NCBI RefSeq assembly: GCF_900096975.1
Contig: NZ_FMYQ01000008.1
Span: forward strand, 124,001-188,000
Reading direction: 5' to 3'
DNA from: Paraburkholderia lycopersici
GTDB lineage: Bacteria; Pseudomonadota; Gammaproteobacteria; Burkholderiales; Burkholderiaceae
Length of the DNA stretch: 64,000 nucleotides
Both the position numbers and the translations under genes were made by a program. Positions 52,503 through 60,476 of the stretch are shown piece by piece. The notes beneath the pieces were generated by a model. It did no database searches and was not told where the DNA came from. It was given only the letters and a program-made list of their open reading frames with translations. Every line of letters starts with the position of its first letter. Position 1 is the first letter of the stretch.

Positions 52503-53204
52503 ATGACTGGAAAAGACAAATCTGTAAAAGCGGCTCCGCGGGCGGTGCCGTTGCCGCGCACCTGGGACGCGCGCGCGGCGCGCTGGCTCGTGACGCCGCT
52601 CGTCCCTACGCGCGTCACCCCGAATCACCTGACCACACTGCGACTTCTGATCGGCGTTGCCGGCGCATTCTTCCTGGCGCGCGGCAATTTTTTGCACGTC
52701 AATATTGGCGCATTTCTGATCGTTTTGTCGAATTTTGTTGATCATACCGACGGCGAGCTGGCCCGTATCAGCGGCAAAACCAGCCGCATTGGCCATTTCT
52801 ACGATCTCGCAGCCGACGCGCTCGTCACCGTCCTGCTGTTCCTCGGCATGGGCTGCGGGCTCGGCGCCATGGCTGCGGCCACGGGCGCCGAATGGCGCGT
52901 GCCGCCGGCCGCGCTTGGCGGCATCGCTGGCGTGGCCGTCGCCGTGATCTTTTTCTTGCGCATGCGCATCGAGGAAATGGCCGGCAAGGCGGGAACGCAA
53001 CAGGCTTTTGTCGGCGGCTTCGAAACCGAGGACGTGCTGTATCTGCTACCCCTTGTCACGCTGACGGGTGTCGTCTCGCCGTTCATCATCGCGGCTTCTA
53101 TTGGGGCGCCGCTGTTCGCGATCTGGGTCGTAATCGACTATGTGCGCGTGATGCGCCGCATGCGCCCCGGCAAGCAAACCAGTCAGGTGTGGATCAGCCG
53201 ATGA
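52503..53204 (+). CDS. CDP-alcohol phosphotransferase (first gene of lipid operon)
   Basis: 233 residues, an integral membrane enzyme of PF01066 that moves a phospho-alcohol from CDP-alcohol to an acceptor or exchanges the head group of CDP-diacylglycerol. The full catalytic motif D-x2-D-G-x2-A-R-x8-G-x3-D-x3-D is present with Asp80, Asp83, Gly84, Arg88, Gly97, Asp101 and Asp105. About five to six membrane helices follow. The start MTGKDKSVK is preceded by a poor ribosome site. The stop overlaps the next start (ATGA). The substrate is not evident; it differs from PgsA and PssA in its surroundings. Confidence 0.9.
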   Translation: MTGKDKSVKAAPRAVPLPRTWDARAARWLVTPLVPTRVTPNHLTTLRLLIGVAGAFFLARGNFLHVNIGAFLIVLSNFVDHTDGELARISGKTSRIGHFYDLAADALVTVLLFLGMGCGLGAMAAATGAEWRVPPAALGGIAGVAVAVIFFLRMRIEEMAGKAGTQQAFVGGFETEDVLYLLPLVTLTGVVSPFIIAASIGAPLFAIWVVIDYVRVMRRMRPGKQTSQVWISR

Positions 53205-54013
53205 GCTTACAAGCAGAAGAAGAACGTGTCGTAACGCTTCCTGTCCGGGGGGCCGGCAGCCCCGCGCGCGCCGTGGCGGCCGCCGGACCGGAAGACGCAA
53301 TTGACCGCGCGTTGCAGGCCCTGAACACGGACCGCCTGCGCGACGACTACCAGAGCCAGAGCTCGTTCCTGTATCTCTCCGAATTCCTGCCCGCCGACGC
53401 GACGCAACAGTTGATCGACGCGGCCAATGCGCTGCTTCCCGAAGTCAATCGCAACTACCTGCCGGGGCACAAGGCGGGCGGCAGCGTGAGCCGTCACACC
53501 ATCGACCGCCTCGCGCCGTACATCGCCGAGCTTTACCGCTCGCCGCGGTTGATCGCGTGGCTCGAGAAGATCACCGGCGACCGCCTTCAGCTTTCGCCTG
53601 AAGACGACCCGCACGCCTATGCGCTCTATTACTACACGCGCGCCGGCGACCATATCGGCTGGCATTACGATACGTCGTACTACGACGGCCGCCGCTACAC
53701 GGTGCTGTTCGGCGTGATCGACAACTCGTCGTGCAAGCTCGACTACGAACTGCACACGAAAGACCCGAACAAGGCCGACGTTCCGGGCTCGGTGCAGTAC
53801 CCGCCGGGCGCGCTCATCCTGTTCGACGGCGACAAGCTGCGCCACCGCGTGACGCCGAGCCTGGAAGGCGAAATGCGCGTCTCGCTCACGCTCGAATATG
53901 TGACGGACCCGAACATGCGCCCGTGGCGGCGCTTCATCTCGAACATGAAGGACGCCATTGCCTACTTTGGCTTTCGCCAGGTGTTCCGCAAGGCGTTCGG
54001 AGGCAAGGTGTGA
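53201..54013 (+). CDS. 2OG-Fe(II) oxygenase
   Basis: 270 residues. The double-stranded beta-helix metal triad is visible as His155-x-Asp157 (GWHYDTSYYDGRRYTVLFG) and distal His215 (KLRHRV), with Arg226 (EMRVSLTLEY) for the 2-oxoglutarate carboxylate. The HxD (not HxG) argues for hydroxylation rather than halogenation. ATG overlaps the upstream stop and the stop overlaps the next GTG (GTGA), so it is translationally coupled. It probably hydroxylates the head group or acyl chain of the lipid made by its neighbours; that is inference. Confidence 0.85.
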   Translation: MSLQAEEERVVTLPVRGAGSPARAVAAAGPEDAIDRALQALNTDRLRDDYQSQSSFLYLSEFLPADATQQLIDAANALLPEVNRNYLPGHKAGGSVSRHTIDRLAPYIAELYRSPRLIAWLEKITGDRLQLSPEDDPHAYALYYYTRAGDHIGWHYDTSYYDGRRYTVLFGVIDNSSCKLDYELHTKDPNKADVPGSVQYPPGALILFDGDKLRHRVTPSLEGEMRVSLTLEYVTDPNMRPWRRFISNMKDAIAYFGFRQVFRKAFGGKV

Positions 54014-55020
54014 ACCGTGCCGCCATTCTGCTGCTGTCGATCGGCACGGCACTCTTCATCGCGCTGCTCGCGTGGCAGGGCCTCGGCTCGGTGACGGGCG
54101 CGCTCGCGGCCGCCGGCTGGGGGCTTGTGCTCGTGGCGGCGTTCCATGTCGTGCCGCTCGCACTCGACGCAGGGGCGATCGCCGTGCTCTTCGGCAAGGG
54201 CGCACGCCTCGACCAGCGCGACGCGCTGCTCGCGCGCTGGACCGCCGAATCCGTCAACAGTCTGCTGCCCGCCGGCCAGATCGGCGGGCCCGTGGCGATG
54301 GTGCGCCAGCTCGCGCAACGTGGCATGGCCATGCGCGACGCGGCCGCGGCCATCACGGTCAGCACCACGCTGCAGGCGGTCGCGCAGATCGTTTTCGCGG
54401 TATTCGGCATCGCGCTCTTTTCGGTCTACGCCGCGAACGACGCGCCGCGCGACCTCGGTATTGCCGCGCTGATCGCGACAGCCGTGCTCGGCGGCCTGAT
54501 CGCACTGTTCTATGTCGCGCAGCGCCGCGGCCTGTTCGGGCGCGCGTTGCGTCTCGTTTCGAAGGTGTTCGGCAAGCGCGACTGGTCCGCGCTCGCCACG
54601 CGCGCCGATGCCATCGACGTCGCCGTCAAATCGCTTTACGACCAGCGTGGCCGCGCCGCGGCGAGCTTCGCGCTGAGTCTTTTGGGCTGGCTCGTGGGTA
54701 CCGCGGAAGTGTGGCTCGCGCTGCGCTTCCTCGGCCATCCCGTGGGCTGGATCGATGCGCTTTTGCTCGAGAGCATCGGCCAGGCCATTCGTGGCGCGGC
54801 CTTTGCCATTCCCGGCTCGCTCGGCGTGCAGGAGGGCGGTTACCTGCTGCTTGCGCCGCTCGTCGGCCTGCCGCCCGAGGCGGCGCTCGCGCTCTCGCTC
54901 GCCAAGCGTGCGCGCGAAATCCTGCTCGGTCTGCCGGGCCTTCTGTACCTGCATTTCAGCGAACGTAGCTGGCAACGCCGGCGCGCCCCGCGCGTGCCCG
55001 CTGTCGAAGTCGCCGATTGA
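54010..55020 (+). CDS. Flippase-like membrane protein (LPG synthase TM / HpnL-like)
   Basis: 336 residues from GTG, seven to eight transmembrane helices of the PF03706 family (lysylphosphatidylglycerol synthase TM region; also HpnL and flippase domains). Markers: AESVNSLLPAGQIGGPVAMVRQ and the conserved AFAIPGSLGVQEGGYLLLAP. There is no C-terminal aminoacyl-transfer domain, so it probably flips or carries a lipid. The start overlaps the oxygenase stop by four bases. It is the third gene of the operon. Confidence 0.87.
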   Translation: MNRAAILLLSIGTALFIALLAWQGLGSVTGALAAAGWGLVLVAAFHVVPLALDAGAIAVLFGKGARLDQRDALLARWTAESVNSLLPAGQIGGPVAMVRQLAQRGMAMRDAAAAITVSTTLQAVAQIVFAVFGIALFSVYAANDAPRDLGIAALIATAVLGGLIALFYVAQRRGLFGRALRLVSKVFGKRDWSALATRADAIDVAVKSLYDQRGRAAASFALSLLGWLVGTAEVWLALRFLGHPVGWIDALLLESIGQAIRGAAFAIPGSLGVQEGGYLLLAPLVGLPPEAALALSLAKRAREILLGLPGLLYLHFSERSWQRRRAPRVPAVEVAD

Positions 55021-55046
55021 TATTTTTTCCCAAGGAACGCTTGCGC

Positions 55047-55826
55047 ATGCGCGCCATCATTCTCGCGGCAGGTCTCGGCCTGCGCCTTCAGCAACGCGCT
55101 GGAGAACAGTTTCCGAAATGTCTGCTGCAGTTCGAGGGCGTGACGCTGCTCGAACGCCATCTGCAATTGCTGGAAGAGGCGGGCGTCACGGAGGTCGTGC
55201 TCGCGCTCGGCTTCCAGCCTGAGCTGGTCGAGGCCGAGCTCAAGCGCATCGGCTGGCCGCACAAGGTCGAGGTCGTGCTGAACCCCCGCTTCGATCTCGG
55301 CAGCGTGCTGACAGTGCATCGCACGGCCGGGACGCTCACGCGCGGCGGCGACGTGCTGCTGATGGACGCCGACGTGCTCTACGACGAACGCGTGTTCGCG
55401 CCGCTCGTGGCGGGCGAGGTGCCGGCCAATCGCCTGTTGATCGACCGCGACTTCGAAGCCGGCGACGAGCCCGTCAAGCTGTGCCTGCGCGACGGCGTGC
55501 CCGTCGAGCTGCGCAAGCAGCTGGCGGTCGGTCTGCAATACGACACGATTGGCGAGTCGGTCGGCTTCTTCCGCCTGAACGAGGCGACGGCGCGCCGCTT
55601 CGCGCAAATCGTCGAAGGTTATGTCGACACGGGCCGCGCGAACCTGCCGCACGAAGAAGCGCTGCGCGACCTGCTGCTCGAGCGCGGCAACGAGTTCGAA
55701 ACGGCCGACGTGACCGGTGCGCCGTGGATCGAAATCGATTTCCCCAACGACGTGACGCGTGCCGCAGAACAGGTGCTGCCGCAACTGCGTCCTGTGGTGA
55801 GCCGCGTGAAGCAGACGGCCGTCTGA
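55047..55826 (+). CDS. Nucleotidyltransferase (LicC/phosphocholine cytidylyltransferase-like)
   Basis: 259 residues from MRAIILAAGLGLRLQ with AAGGA upstream. NTP_transferase fold (PF12804/PF00483): the nucleotide loop AAGLGLRL, the Lys of QFPKCLLQFEG, and the metal-binding Asp pair in VLLMDADVLYDE. LicC and related enzymes join CTP and a phospho-alcohol to give CDP-alcohol, exactly the substrate class of the first gene in this operon. It starts 26 bases after the membrane gene. The alcohol (choline, ethanolamine, inositol, aminoethylphosphonate or another) cannot be told from the sequence. Confidence 0.85.
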   Translation: MRAIILAAGLGLRLQQRAGEQFPKCLLQFEGVTLLERHLQLLEEAGVTEVVLALGFQPELVEAELKRIGWPHKVEVVLNPRFDLGSVLTVHRTAGTLTRGGDVLLMDADVLYDERVFAPLVAGEVPANRLLIDRDFEAGDEPVKLCLRDGVPVELRKQLAVGLQYDTIGESVGFFRLNEATARRFAQIVEGYVDTGRANLPHEEALRDLLLERGNEFETADVTGAPWIEIDFPNDVTRAAEQVLPQLRPVVSRVKQTAV

Positions 55827-56031
55827 CCGGCTCGACGTTTTTCGCGCGATCAGGCCGCGAGGTCTGTCGCCGCCTTTGTGCGGCGGCGGGTTTCGCGGTT
55901 TTTGTTTTGGCGGCGCGCGCGCCGGCTTCATCCAGGCGCCGCTTCATCTGTTGCCGGGTTCCCGTTTTCTGCAACACAGTGCCATAATGGCAGCTTTACG
56001 CCGTCAGCCCCGCTGATTGTCGTTCCTGCCC

Positions 56032-57435
56032 ATGCCACTAGCCCTCGGCGCTTTCATCGTTCCGCTCATTGTCGCGTGCTCGATGTTCATGGAGAACGTG
56101 GACGGGACGGTCATCGTCACATCGCTTCCCGCGCTGGCCCGCGATCTCGGCCAGGACCCCATCACACTCAAGCTGGCCGTCACGAGCTACGTGATCGGCC
56201 TCGGCGTATTCATACCGATTTGCGGCTGGGTTGCTGATCGCTTCGGTTCGCGCAACGTGTTTCGCACCGCCATCGGCATCTTCATGGCGGGCTCGCTGTT
56301 GTGCGCGGCCTCCGGCTCGCTCGGGATGTTCGTGGCCGCGCGCTTCGTGCAAGGCATCGGCGGCGCGATGATGGTGCCCGTGGGCCGCATCATCATCTTC
56401 CGCTCGCTGCCGAAGTCGGACTTCATCCGCGCGGTGAACTATCTCACCGTGCCCGCGCTGCTCGGTCCGGTCGTCGGGCCGCCGCTCGGCGGCTTCATCA
56501 CCACGTATCTGCACTGGCGGCTGATTTTCTTCATCAACATTCCGATCGGCGTGCTAGGCATCTGGCTCGCGAACCGGCATATCGCGAACATGCACGAGGA
56601 GCATCCGGGGCGGCTCGACTGGTTCGGCTTCGTGCTTTCGGCGGGCGGTGCGTCGCTCTTCATGCTCGGCCTCTCGCTCGTGGGCGGCGAACTCGTTTCC
56701 GGCGCGACAGCGCTGACGATGTGCGTGGCCGGCGCGCTGCTACTGGCGGCGTACTGGTTGTATGCACAACGAGCCGGGCGGCCCGTGCTCGATCTCCGGT
56801 TTCTGCGCATTCCGACTTTCAACGCGAGCGTGGCGGGCGGCTCGCTGTTTCGCATCGGGCTCGGCGCCGTGCCGTTTTTGTTACCGCTCACGCTGCAGGA
56901 AGGGCTCGGCATGACGGCCTTCGCGTCCGGCGCCATCACTTGCGCATCGGCGTTCGGCTCGATCTTCATGAAGGCGATCGTCTCGCGGGTGCTAGGGCGC
57001 TTCGGTTTTCGCCGCACGCTGATGGTCAACGCGGCGCTGGCTGGCACGGCCATCGCGATATGCGGGGCGTTTTCGCCGGGCACGCCGGTGTGGCTCATCT
57101 GGCTCATCGTGCTCGCGGGCGGGATCTTCCCTTCGTTGCAATTCACCGGCCTCAACTCGCTCGCGTACGCCGATATCCCGACCCGCGACATCGGCCGCGC
57201 CACGAGCGTGGCCAGCGTGATCCAGCAGGTATCGCTCGGCCTCGGCGTGACGATCGCCGGCATCGTGCTGCAGATTTCGCATCGCGTGCAAGGGCATTCG
57301 ACGATCGTCTGGTCCGACTTCTGGCCGGCGTTCCTCGTGGTGGGGCTCTTTTCGGTGGCGTCGATTCCGGTGACGATGCGCCTGCCGGCGAACGCCGGCG
57401 ACGAGATTGCGCGCGGGCGGCGCGGCAAGGCGTGA
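56032..57435 (+). CDS. MFS transporter, DHA2 (EmrB-like) drug exporter
   Basis: 467 residues, fourteen predicted helices. The DHA2 signature sits in helix 1 (FMENVDGTVIVTSLPALARD), motif A in loop 2-3 (GWVADRFGSRNVFR) and motif C in helix 5 (GPVVGPPLGGFITTYLHW). It probably exports hydrophobic drugs or metabolites in exchange for protons. A TTG start at 56,017 is possible but the ATG fits the family. It stands alone, without an EmrA partner or adjacent regulator. Confidence 0.9.
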   Translation: MPLALGAFIVPLIVACSMFMENVDGTVIVTSLPALARDLGQDPITLKLAVTSYVIGLGVFIPICGWVADRFGSRNVFRTAIGIFMAGSLLCAASGSLGMFVAARFVQGIGGAMMVPVGRIIIFRSLPKSDFIRAVNYLTVPALLGPVVGPPLGGFITTYLHWRLIFFINIPIGVLGIWLANRHIANMHEEHPGRLDWFGFVLSAGGASLFMLGLSLVGGELVSGATALTMCVAGALLLAAYWLYAQRAGRPVLDLRFLRIPTFNASVAGGSLFRIGLGAVPFLLPLTLQEGLGMTAFASGAITCASAFGSIFMKAIVSRVLGRFGFRRTLMVNAALAGTAIAICGAFSPGTPVWLIWLIVLAGGIFPSLQFTGLNSLAYADIPTRDIGRATSVASVIQQVSLGLGVTIAGIVLQISHRVQGHSTIVWSDFWPAFLVVGLFSVASIPVTMRLPANAGDEIARGRRGKA

Positions 57436-57590
57436 TCTGGCGCGGGACTCCCGCACCGCACCGGCGCGGTATCCGCGGATGGCCGGATCGCAAACGATTT
57501 GTGAGCATGCTATAAGGCCAAAGCGGAGCCCAAAGCCGCCAAAGCAGGTAACAGGTAGGCCGATGAACCGAATCATGGAGGACGAACTCA

Positions 57591-59321
57591 ATGAAGCTGG
57601 TTGAAAAAACGAAAATTTCCGCTGCCGCTCTCGCACTGCTCGCGCTTTCCGCGCTGTCCGCGGGCTTTCTCGAAGCCACGCCGGCCTTTGCAAAGGATAC
57701 GCAGCAACGCCCGGCGGTCCTGAATGCGTCGGCGGTGGCCGTTGCCGACAAGTACGCGGCCGACGCCGCCGAGCAGATCTTCAAGGAGGGCGGCAACGCG
57801 GTCGACGCGGCCGTCGCGATCGCTTTCTCGCTCGCCGTGACCTACCCGGAAGCCGGCAATATCGGCGGCGGCGGGTTCATGACGCTCTACGTAAACGGCA
57901 AACCGTACTTCCTCGACTATCGCGAGCGCGCGCCGCTCGCCGCCACGCGCACGATGTATCTCGACGACAAGGGCAACGTGATCGAAGGGAAGAGCCTTTA
58001 TGGCTACGACGCGGTGGGCGTGCCCGGCACCGTGGAAGGCATGTGGGAAGCCCAGAAGCGTTTCGGCAAGCTGCCTTGGAAGCAGGTGCTCGCGCCCGCC
58101 ATCCGGTACGCGCGCGACGGCTTCGTCGTGGACGAGCAACTCGCGAAGCGGCGCGAGGACGCCTCGAAGGAATTCGGCGGCAAGACCAACTTCGACCAGT
58201 ACTTCGGCGACTTGAAGGAAGGCGTGACGTTCAGGCAGCCCGATCTCGCCAACGTGCTCACGCGCATTGCGAACCAGGGCGCGAAGGACTTCTACGACGG
58301 CAAGACCGCCGACCTGATCGCCGCGTCGATGAAGGGCCATGGCCTCATCACGAAGCGCGACCTGCAGGAATACAAGGCGGTGTGGCGCCAGCCGGTCGAG
58401 GCGAAATGGAACGGCTACGAGGTCATCACCGCGCCGCCCCCGAGCTCAGGGGGTGTCGGTCTCGTGCAACTGCTCAAGATGAAGGCGATGCTCGCGCCGC
58501 AGTTCAAGGACGTACCGCTCAACTCGCCGCAGTACATCCACCTGATTTCGGAGATCGAGAAGCGCGTGTTCGCGGATCGCGCGCAGTATCTCGGCGACCC
58601 CGACTTCTACAAGGTGCCGGTCGCGCAGCTCACCGACGACGCCTACCTCGCGAAGCGCGCCGCCGAGGTCGATCCCGACAAGCCTTCGGACACGAAGAGC
58701 GTGCAGCCGGGCCTCGGCACCTCGATGCCGGAGAAAGCGGAAACGACGCACTTCTCGGTGGTCGACAAGTGGGGCAACGCGGTGTCCAGCACCTACACGA
58801 TCAACGGCTACTTCGGTTCGGGCGTGGTCGTGCCGGGCGCGGGCATCGTGCTCAACGACGAGATGGACGACTTTTCGTCCAAGCCGGGCGTGCCGAACAT
58901 GTTCGGCGTGGTGGGCAGCGACGCGAACGCCATCGCGCCGAAGAAGCGCCCGCTTTCGTCGATGACGCCGACCATTCTCACGAAGGACGGCAAGGTGGCG
59001 CTCGTGATCGGCACGCCGGGCGGCTCGCGCATCTTCACCTCGATCTTCCAGGTCATCAACAACAATTACGACTTCAACATGCCGTTGAAGGACGCGGTGG
59101 CGGCAATGCGCTTCCACCACCAGTTGCTGCCGCCCAACACGATTTTCTGGGAGCCGTACCAGCCGATCGACGGCGATCTCGCGAAGCAGGTCGAGGCCAA
59201 GGGTTACGTGCTGAAGGGGCAGAACTTCAATGGCGACATTCAGGCGATCCGCATCGATGGCGACACGCCTGAGGCGGTTTCCGATCCGCGCGGCCGCGGC
59301 GTGTCGCGCGTGATCCAGTAA
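57591..59321 (+). CDS. ggt: Gamma-glutamyltransferase
   Basis: 576 residues with a Sec signal (to about residue 34, PAFAKD), so periplasmic. The enzyme hydrolyses or transfers the gamma-glutamyl group of glutathione and is made as a proenzyme cut before a catalytic Thr: here Thr385 of ETTHFSVVDKWGNAVSSTYT. Other marks are GNIGGGGFMTLY and LDYRERAPLAATR (substrate Arg), and the oxyanion GTPGGSRI. GGAGGA precedes ATG. It stands alone and is followed by a terminator. Confidence 0.95.
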   Translation: MKLVEKTKISAAALALLALSALSAGFLEATPAFAKDTQQRPAVLNASAVAVADKYAADAAEQIFKEGGNAVDAAVAIAFSLAVTYPEAGNIGGGGFMTLYVNGKPYFLDYRERAPLAATRTMYLDDKGNVIEGKSLYGYDAVGVPGTVEGMWEAQKRFGKLPWKQVLAPAIRYARDGFVVDEQLAKRREDASKEFGGKTNFDQYFGDLKEGVTFRQPDLANVLTRIANQGAKDFYDGKTADLIAASMKGHGLITKRDLQEYKAVWRQPVEAKWNGYEVITAPPPSSGGVGLVQLLKMKAMLAPQFKDVPLNSPQYIHLISEIEKRVFADRAQYLGDPDFYKVPVAQLTDDAYLAKRAAEVDPDKPSDTKSVQPGLGTSMPEKAETTHFSVVDKWGNAVSSTYTINGYFGSGVVVPGAGIVLNDEMDDFSSKPGVPNMFGVVGSDANAIAPKKRPLSSMTPTILTKDGKVALVIGTPGGSRIFTSIFQVINNNYDFNMPLKDAVAAMRFHHQLLPPNTIFWEPYQPIDGDLAKQVEAKGYVLKGQNFNGDIQAIRIDGDTPEAVSDPRGRGVSRVIQ

Positions 59322-59510
59322 CTCGCCACGTGCGAAACGATGCGCCGCGCATAACGGCAAATCGTTTCGTACAGGCAATCGGCTTTGAGGGGCCGAAAGT
59401 TTGCATGGAATGAGCGTTTGTCCTCAATATTGGGGATGCCGTGTGCCATTTCGTCGCGTACTATGCAACCTCCGGCGGAAGACAGCCCTTTGCCGGCGTG
59501 TGTTTTTCTT

Positions 59511-59542
59511 GGGGTGGCGCGAGCCGCCCCATTTTCTTTTTG
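59511..59542 (+). terminator. Rho-independent terminator downstream of ggt
   Basis: GGGGTGGC (59511-59518) and GCCGCCCC (59523-59530) pair with one G-T wobble around GCGA, followed by ATTTTCTTTTT. It lies 190 bases after ggt, so it may also end a separate short transcript. Confidence 0.8.
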
Positions 59543-59665
59543 CCTTCGCGTTTCATATTGAATTCGTCGGGCGAGGTCACTAAGCTCTGACGATTGCGCC
59601 GTGACTTGCGCCTTGAATCGCGCCGACAGCCTGGCGTGCCAGCCAACCTTTCATCGCCCCCGAGC

Positions 59666-60208
59666 ATGGACCTGACGAGCCGCGAACTCGCGTTGATCGC
59701 CGACGTCTTCAAGCTGCTGGCCGATCATGCGATGCCCGAGGATGTGCTGCGCTTCGAGGTGGGGCGCCGGATGCTGGATCTTCTGCGTGCCGACGGCCTG
59801 CGCAGTGGGACGAAACTGTTCGTCTGGTCGGGCGAAGAGAACCTGGGCCACCTGTTCATTTCGCGCGGCGCGCAGCGCGAGCGTTTTTCCGGTCGCGAAC
59901 GAGCCTTGTTCGATCTGGTGCGACCGGCTTTCACGGCCGCGTTGGCGCGTTCGCGAGCTCAGGCCGGTCTTTTCGAAGCCACGATGAGCAGCGCGCCCGC
60001 TGCGGGGAGCGAAGCGTTCAGCCGCCTGACGCGGCGCGAGCGCGACGTCGTCTCGCTTGTGGTGGAAGGGCTGCTGGACAAGGAAATTGCGGAGCGGCTC
60101 GGGATTTCCTATACGACCGTGCGCACCCATCTCGATCGCTCGTTCCAGAAACTCGGCGTCAGCAACCGGTCGCGGCTCGTGCGGCTCGTGCAGCCGCTGC
60201 CGCGCTGA
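59666..60208 (+). CDS. LuxR-family (GerE) response regulator-like protein
   Basis: 180 residues from MDLTSRELALIADVF. The C-terminal GerE helix-turn-helix is clear (LTRRERDVVSLVVEGLLDKE, ISYTTVRTHLDRSFQKLGV). The N-terminal ~110 residues are not a receiver domain and contain no acidic pocket; they may be a small sensor (LFVWSGEENLGHLFISRGA). No quorum-sensing AHL motif was found. It is convergent with the DUF2783-FAD hydroxylase genes, which it could control, though the second LuxR gene at 62,358 is closer to their promoter. Confidence 0.85.
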   Translation: MDLTSRELALIADVFKLLADHAMPEDVLRFEVGRRMLDLLRADGLRSGTKLFVWSGEENLGHLFISRGAQRERFSGRERALFDLVRPAFTAALARSRAQAGLFEATMSSAPAAGSEAFSRLTRRERDVVSLVVEGLLDKEIAERLGISYTTVRTHLDRSFQKLGVSNRSRLVRLVQPLPR

Positions 60209-60251
60209 GGCGCGCTCGCGCCCGCCGCGGAGACGGGCGCCGTGCTGCGGA

Positions 60252-60443
60252 TTATTTCGGCACGTCCGCCGAAACGTTTTCGCCGGCCGCATCGATCAAG
60301 CCGAGGCAGGTTTGCGCATTGCCGATCCGTTCGATCGTGAGCAGCGCGAAGCGCGCGAGGAAGAGCGGACCGTTGGCTTCGCCGAGGCCGGTCATGGTCT
60401 TGCACAGATGCGTGTAGACAGTGTCGAGTTCGTTGTCTGTCAT
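60252..60443 (-). CDS. DUF2783 small protein, partner of the FAD hydroxylase
   Basis: 63 residues from MTDNELDTVYTHLCKTM with GGAGAA upstream. The sequence matches DUF2783 (PF10932), for example LGEANGPLFLARFALLTIE. DUF2783 genes are commonly found directly downstream of FAD monooxygenases of the MhpA type, as here (33 bases after the hydroxylase stop). It may stabilise or modulate the enzyme; the role is not established. Confidence 0.87.
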   Translation of the reverse strand: MTDNELDTVYTHLCKTMTGLGEANGPLFLARFALLTIERIGNAQTCLGLIDAAGENVSADVPK

Positions 60444-60476
60444 GGCTTTCTCCACGTGTACTTGATTCGCCGGCGG

